Both the position numbers and the translations under genes were made by a program. The notes under the pieces were generated by a model, which worked only from the letters and a program-made list of their open reading frames with translations, had not been told where the DNA came from and searched no databases. Shown one piece after another: positions 60,129-64,000 of a DNA stretch of 64,000 nt. Location: the NCBI GenBank assembly GCA_032119475.1, contig JAUMCA010000063.1, positions 1 through 64,000 on the forward strand. The letters run 5' to 3'. Each line of letters starts with the position of its first letter. Position 1 is the first letter of the stretch. The stretch comes from F1-60-MAGs149 sp032119475 (GTDB taxonomy: Bacteria > Actinomycetota > Thermoleophilia > Gaiellales > F1-60-MAGs149).

Positions 60129-60134
60129 GGCGCC

Positions 60135-60141
60135 TATCGTA
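60135..60141. promoter_or_regulatory. Overlapping divergent -10 boxes of the Nudix and wecB genes
   Basis: On the plus strand TATCGT (60135-60140) is 8 nt before the wecB ATG; on the minus strand TACGAT (60141-60136) is 7 nt before the Nudix GTG. The two start sites face away from each other over the same bases. Confidence 0.45.
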
Positions 60142-60148
60142 CGACCCG

Positions 60149-61219
60149 ATGGCGAGGGTCGCATCCGTCGTGGGCAACCGCCCCCAGTACGTGAAGGCCG
60201 CGCCGCTGACCGTGGCCCTGCAGGCGCGCGCCGAGGTCATCGGCATCGACACGGGCCAGCACTACGACCCGGAGCTGTCCCAGGTCTTCTACGACGAGCT
60301 CGGGATCGCCCCGCCCGCGCACCGTCTCGAGGTCGGCTCCGGCTCGCACGCCGCGATGACCGCGCGGATCCTCGAGCGCATCGAGCCGGTCCTGATCGCC
60401 GAGCGGCCGGACTGGTGCGTCGTGTACGGCGACACGAACTCGACGCTCGCCGCGACGCTCGCCGCCGCGAAGCTCGGCATCCCGATCGCGCACGTCGAGG
60501 CGGGCCTGCGGTCGTTCGACCGCACGATGCCGGAGGAGGCCAACCGCCTCGTCGCCGATCGGCTCGCCGACGTGCTGCTCTGCCCCGCGGAGCAGGCGCG
60601 GGCCAACCTCGCCGCCGAGGGCATCGTCAACGGGGTGCACGTGGTCGGCGACGTGATGGCCGACGCCGCGCGGCTGTTCGGCCCGGTCGCCGAGCGGTCC
60701 ACGGCGCTGCGCGACCTCGACCTCACGGCCGGCGGCTACGTCCTCGCCACGATCCACCGGGAGGCGAACACGCGCCCGCCGGCGCTCCACCGCCTCGTCG
60801 CCGGGCTGAGCGACCTCGACGCCGACGTGGTGCTGCCCCTGCATCCGCGGACGGCGGCCGCGCTCGAGGCGCACGGCCTCGCGTTCGGCGAACGCGTCCG
60901 CGTGATCCCGCCGGTCGGCTACCTCGCGTTCACGGCGCTCCTGCGCGGGGCGCGCCTGCTCCTGACGGACTCCGGCGGCGCGCAGAAGGAGGCGTACTTC
61001 CACCGCGTCCCGTGCGCGACGCTGCGCGACCGCACCGAGTGGGTCGAGACGGTCGCCGCCGGCGCGAACGTGCTGGTCGCCGACGATGCGGGCGCGATTG
61101 CCGCGGCCGTCGCCGCGCCGCCCGCCCCCGGCGAGTGGCCGCCGCTGTACGGCGATGGCCACGCAGCGGAGCGGATCGCCGACGTCCTGCTGGACGGGGC
61201 GCCGGTCGCGCGGCGGTAG
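60149..61219 (+). CDS. wecB: UDP-N-acetylglucosamine 2-epimerase, non-hydrolysing
   Basis: 356 aa. Converts UDP-GlcNAc to UDP-ManNAc or an equivalent N-acetyl sugar. Family features: VVGNRPQYVKAAPLTVAL, DTGQHYDPELS, VYGDTNSTLAAT, HVEAGLRSFDRTMPEEANR and LTDSGGAQKEAYFHRVPC. Leaderless ATG start. It opens a block of four nucleotide-sugar genes running to the window edge. Confidence 0.93.
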   Translation: MARVASVVGNRPQYVKAAPLTVALQARAEVIGIDTGQHYDPELSQVFYDELGIAPPAHRLEVGSGSHAAMTARILERIEPVLIAERPDWCVVYGDTNSTLAATLAAAKLGIPIAHVEAGLRSFDRTMPEEANRLVADRLADVLLCPAEQARANLAAEGIVNGVHVVGDVMADAARLFGPVAERSTALRDLDLTAGGYVLATIHREANTRPPALHRLVAGLSDLDADVVLPLHPRTAAALEAHGLAFGERVRVIPPVGYLAFTALLRGARLLLTDSGGAQKEAYFHRVPCATLRDRTEWVETVAAGANVLVADDAGAIAAAVAAPPAPGEWPPLYGDGHAAERIADVLLDGAPVARR

Positions 61220-61222
61220 GAT
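61217..61222 (+). promoter_or_regulatory. TAGGAT -10 box of wecC
   Basis: It overlaps the wecB stop codon and is 7 nt before the ATG at 61230. Confidence 0.35.
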
Positions 61223-61229
61223 CTGCCCG

Positions 61230-62498
61230 ATGCAGCGGGACGTGGCAGTGGTCGGCGCGGGCTACGTCGGCCTGCCCTTGGCCGTGCGCCTCGCCGAGGC
61301 CGGGCGCAGCGTCGTCTGCCTCGATCCGGACGTCGCCAAGATGGAGCGCCTCAACGCCGGCGACTCGTACATCGAGGACGTCGCCAGCGACGACCTCGCC
61401 CGGCTCGTCGGCGCGGGTCTGCTCGCGGGGACGACCGACGAGGCGGAGCTGCGCGAGGCCGACGCGATCCTGATCTGCGTGCCGACGCCGCTCGCCGCCC
61501 ACCGGGAGCCCGACCTCGGCGCGGTCCGGGCGGCCACCGCCGCCGTCGCGCGCAACCTGCGGAGCGGCCACGTGGTCGTGCTCGAGTCGACGACGTACCC
61601 GGGCACCACGCGCGAGGTCCTCCAGCCGATGCTCGAGGAGGGCGGCCTGCGCGCGGGCGTCGACTTCCACCTGGCGATGTCGCCGGAGCGCATCGACCCG
61701 GGCCGCACCGATTTCACCGTCCGCACGACGCCGAAGGTGATGGGCGGCATCACGCCGGCCTGCGCCGACAAGGCGGCCGCCGTCTACGAGGGCGCGGTCG
61801 ACGACGTCGTGCGCGTGTCGTCCCCCGAGGCGGCCGAGCTGGCCAAGCTGCTCGAGAACATCTTCCGCACCGTCAACATCGCGCTCGTCAACGAGCTCGC
61901 GATGCTGTGCGAGCACCTCGGCCTGGACGTGTGGGAGGTCATCGACGCGGCGGCCACCAAGCCCTTCGGCTTCATGCGCTTCGAGCCCGGCCCCGGCCTC
62001 GGCGGCCACTGCCTGCCGATCGACCCCTTCTACCTGACCTGGAAGGCACGCGAGCACGGGGTCTCGACGGAGTTCATCGAGCTGGCCGGCAAGGTCAACG
62101 AGCACATGCCGCACTACTGCGTCGACCGCATCGCGCGGCTGCTCAACGACCAGGCCAAGAGCGTGCGCGGCGCGGACGTCCTGATCCTCGGCGTCGCCTA
62201 CAAGAACGACGTCGGCGACATGCGCGAGTCGCCGGCGCTGCCGATCGTCGAGCAGTTGCGCGAGAGCGGCGCGTCGGTGCGCTACCACGATCCGCACGTG
62301 CCGGTCGTCGACGAGCTCGGCCTGGCCAGCGTCGCGCTGACGGATGACGCGGTGCGCGCCGCCGACTGCGTGGTGATCGTGACCGGCCACGACGCCGTCG
62401 ACTACCGCATGGTCGTCGACACCGCCAGCGCGGTGCTCGACCTGCGCAACGCGACCGGCAAGCGCGGCATGACGGGGGCCCATGTCCAGCGCCTCTGA
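61230..62498 (+). CDS. wecC: UDP-N-acetylhexosamine 6-dehydrogenase (WecC/WbpA family)
   Basis: 422 aa. NAD-dependent four-electron oxidation of the C6 alcohol of a UDP-HexNAc to a uronate. Rossmann start AVVGAGYVGLPLAVRLAEAG, VPTPLAAHREPDL, SPERIDPGR, AELAKLLENIFRTVNIALVNE, and the catalytic Cys in GLGGHCLPIDPFYL. Either UDP-ManNAc (WecC) or UDP-GlcNAc (WbpA) could be the substrate. It overlaps the Gfo/Idh gene by 17 nt. Confidence 0.93.
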   Translation: MQRDVAVVGAGYVGLPLAVRLAEAGRSVVCLDPDVAKMERLNAGDSYIEDVASDDLARLVGAGLLAGTTDEAELREADAILICVPTPLAAHREPDLGAVRAATAAVARNLRSGHVVVLESTTYPGTTREVLQPMLEEGGLRAGVDFHLAMSPERIDPGRTDFTVRTTPKVMGGITPACADKAAAVYEGAVDDVVRVSSPEAAELAKLLENIFRTVNIALVNELAMLCEHLGLDVWEVIDAAATKPFGFMRFEPGPGLGGHCLPIDPFYLTWKAREHGVSTEFIELAGKVNEHMPHYCVDRIARLLNDQAKSVRGADVLILGVAYKNDVGDMRESPALPIVEQLRESGASVRYHDPHVPVVDELGLASVALTDDAVRAADCVVIVTGHDAVDYRMVVDTASAVLDLRNATGKRGMTGAHVQRL

Positions 62499-63510
62499 CC
62501 CCGTCCGGGTCGGCATCGTCGGGCTCGGCTACTGGGGGCCCAACATCGCCCGTGCGCTCGCCTCGACCCCCGGCTGCGAGCTCGCCTACGCCTGCGACCT
62601 CGACGAGGGCAACCGCGCGCGGGTCGAGGGCCGCTACCCCGGCACCGTGATCACCGACCGCCTGGACGACCTCCTGGAGGATGACGCCCTCGACGCGGTG
62701 GTGATCGCGACCGGCGCGCCGAGCCACCACGCGCTCGGCATGCGCGTGCTCGCCGCCGGCAAGCACGCCTTCGTCGAGAAGCCGCTGGCGCTGACCGTCG
62801 CCGACGCCCGCGAGCTGGTGGCCGCGGCGGAGGCCGGCGACCGCGTGCTGATGGTCGGGCACCTGCTCCGCTTCCACCCGGTCTTCCAGCGCCTCCAGGA
62901 GATCGCCGAGTCCGGCGCGCTCGGCCGCGTCCTCTACCTGTACACGAACCGCCTCAACTTCGGGAAGGTGCGCGCGGACGAGAACGCGCTGTGGAGCCTG
63001 GCGCCGCACGACATCTCGCTGGCGCTGGCGCTGGCGGGCGAGCGCCCGTCCGAGGTCTCGGCCCGCGGCGAGGCGTTCCTGCGCACGGGCGTCGAGGACG
63101 TCGTCTTCGGCTACCTCCACTTCCCCAGCGGCCTCGTCGCACACCTGCACGTGTCCTGGCTCGACCCGCACAAGAGCCGCAAGCTGACGGTCGTCGGCTC
63201 CGAGGGCATGGCGGTGTTCGACGACACCGAGGCGGACCGCAAGCTGACGATCTACGAGAAGGCGTCGTCGCCGTCCCGCTTCGACACCTGGGGCGAGTTC
63301 CAGGCGCTGCGCACCGGCGACGTGCGGATCCCGCAGCTGTCGAACGCCGAGCCGCTGCTCCAGGAGACGACGGCGTTCGTCCAGGCGATCCGCGACGGCC
63401 ACGCCGCGGTGGCGTCCGGCGACGAGGGGCTCGCCGTCGTGGAGGTGCTCAACGCCCTGCAGGCCTCGCTCGACCAGCGGGGTGCCCCGATCGCGCTGGA
63501 CGGGCGATGA
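62482..63510 (+). CDS. Gfo/Idh/MocA oxidoreductase, WbpB/WlbA-like
   Basis: 342 aa. NAD-binding Rossmann GLGYWGPNIARALA at the start, GAPSHHALGMRVLAAGKHAFVEKP with the family EKP motif, and a Gfo/Idh C-terminal domain (SLAPHDISLALAL). Placed after wecC it probably oxidises C3 of a UDP-HexNAc uronate, the WbpB/WlbA step that feeds 3-amination. ATGA overlap with the acyltransferase. Confidence 0.88.
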   Translation: MSSASDPVRVGIVGLGYWGPNIARALASTPGCELAYACDLDEGNRARVEGRYPGTVITDRLDDLLEDDALDAVVIATGAPSHHALGMRVLAAGKHAFVEKPLALTVADARELVAAAEAGDRVLMVGHLLRFHPVFQRLQEIAESGALGRVLYLYTNRLNFGKVRADENALWSLAPHDISLALALAGERPSEVSARGEAFLRTGVEDVVFGYLHFPSGLVAHLHVSWLDPHKSRKLTVVGSEGMAVFDDTEADRKLTIYEKASSPSRFDTWGEFQALRTGDVRIPQLSNAEPLLQETTAFVQAIRDGHAAVASGDEGLAVVEVLNALQASLDQRGAPIALDGR

Positions 63511-64000
63511 GCGTCCACCCGTCCGCCATCGTCGAGGACGGCGCGGTGCTCGGCGCCGACGTCGAGATCGGCCCCTTCGCGGTCGTGCGCGCGGGCACGG
63601 TGCTGGGCGACGGCGTCGTCGTCGGCGAGCACGCGGTCCTCGGCAAGCGCCCGAAGCTCGGCCCGCGCTCCGTCGCGGCGGGCGGTGAGCTGCCGCCGCT
63701 CGAGGTCGCCGCGGGCGCGGTCGTCTCGACGCACGCCATCGTCTACGCCGGCACGACGATCGGCGCCGGTGCGATCATCGGCGACCACGCGTTCGTGCGC
63801 GAGCGCTGCGCGATCGGCGCGAAGACCGTCATCGGCCGCGCTGTGACGGTGGAGAACGACACGACGATCGGCGAGGGCTGCCGCGTGCAGTCCCAGTCGT
63901 ACATCACCGCGCGCAGCGTCCTCGAGGACGACGTCTTCATCGCACCGTGCGTGGTGACGACGAACGACAACTTCATGGGGCGCACCGAGCGGCGCCACGC
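63507..64000 (+). CDS. Hexapeptide-repeat acyltransferase, WbpD/WlbB-like (3' end off the window)
   Basis: At least 164 aa, continuing past the edge. A left-handed beta-helix of hexapeptide repeats is clear: SAIVEDGAVLGADVEIGPFA, VLGDGVVVGEHAVLG and TTIGEGCRVQSQSYITA. The closing part VFIAPCVVTTNDNFMGR is typical of WbpD/WlbB, which N-acetylate a 3-amino UDP-sugar uronate. A DegT aminotransferase (WbpE) is expected next to it. Confidence 0.88.
   Translation, partial: MSVHPSAIVEDGAVLGADVEIGPFAVVRAGTVLGDGVVVGEHAVLGKRPKLGPRSVAAGGELPPLEVAAGAVVSTHAIVYAGTTIGAGAIIGDHAFVRERCAIGAKTVIGRAVTVENDTTIGEGCRVQSQSYITARSVLEDDVFIAPCVVTTNDNFMGRTERRH

Overview
The window is a very GC-rich, densely packed bacterial chromosome segment in a draft assembly, with three 10-N placeholders. 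Codon use, abundant GTG starts, a DUF3107-type small protein, a futalosine menaquinone pathway and many 1-4 nt gene overlaps fit an actinobacterium. My best guess is class Thermoleophilia (Solirubrobacterales-like); that placement is inference, since no rRNA is present. I found no tRNA, rRNA, transposase, integrase or CRISPR array.

Layout. 1-1853 (-): secreted protein with two C-type-lectin-like domains, running off the left edge. 2089-5033 (-): two acyl-CoA dehydrogenases and a TetR regulator, with a perfect dyad upstream. 5180-16137: thioredoxin/CnoX-like protein, DHA2-type efflux pump, leuCD, FUSC transporter, ychF, secreted protein, PAP2, DUF3107, methylmalonyl-CoA epimerase and nicotinate phosphoribosyltransferase. 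16185-20784: hutD, hutH, an orphan solute-binding lipoprotein and a class III aminotransferase interrupted by an assembly gap. 21099-26160: proB and proA, separated by an MttB-family methyltransferase paired with a TIM-barrel isomerase. 26157-34165: surface-polysaccharide block (glycosyltransferases, CapD-like dehydratase, LysR, DUF354, DegT aminotransferase). 34205-35835: RNase D-like protein and a small CPTCN membrane protein.

36091-47419 is a respiratory block on the minus strand: mqnE-mqnA-mqnC, polyprenyl diphosphate synthase, menG/ubiE, ubiX, a Bacillus-type qcrABC menaquinol:cytochrome c reductase, msrB, ubiD, an unknown helical protein and hemB. Together they make the quinone, the heme precursor and the complex that uses both. 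47446-57908 holds a membrane pseudokinase, moeA, fumC, a degenerate M28-peptidase-like membrane protein divergent from a two-component system, a GT20 glycosyltransferase and a BKACE enzyme. 58096-59351 is a TlpA/CcdA pair fitting cytochrome c maturation. 59568-64000 has a Nudix hydrolase, then a run of wecB-, wecC-, Gfo/Idh- and acyltransferase-like genes for an acetamido-sugar uronate.

The strongest unexplained signal is a family of paired inverted intergenic repeats with core GGGTCAGA/TCTGACCC at eight places. Each is a pair of hairpins in inverted orientation around a loop (REPIN-like). They fill all six convergent gene junctions that have more than about 100 bp of space, plus two codirectional junctions, and none lies between divergent genes. 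At several loci the symmetry extends into locus-specific flanks, including the last codons of neighbouring genes, and three proteins end in repeat-encoded tails. A second genome-wide trait is a TANNNT-like -10 box placed 6-9 nt upstream of many start codons, implying frequent leaderless transcription.
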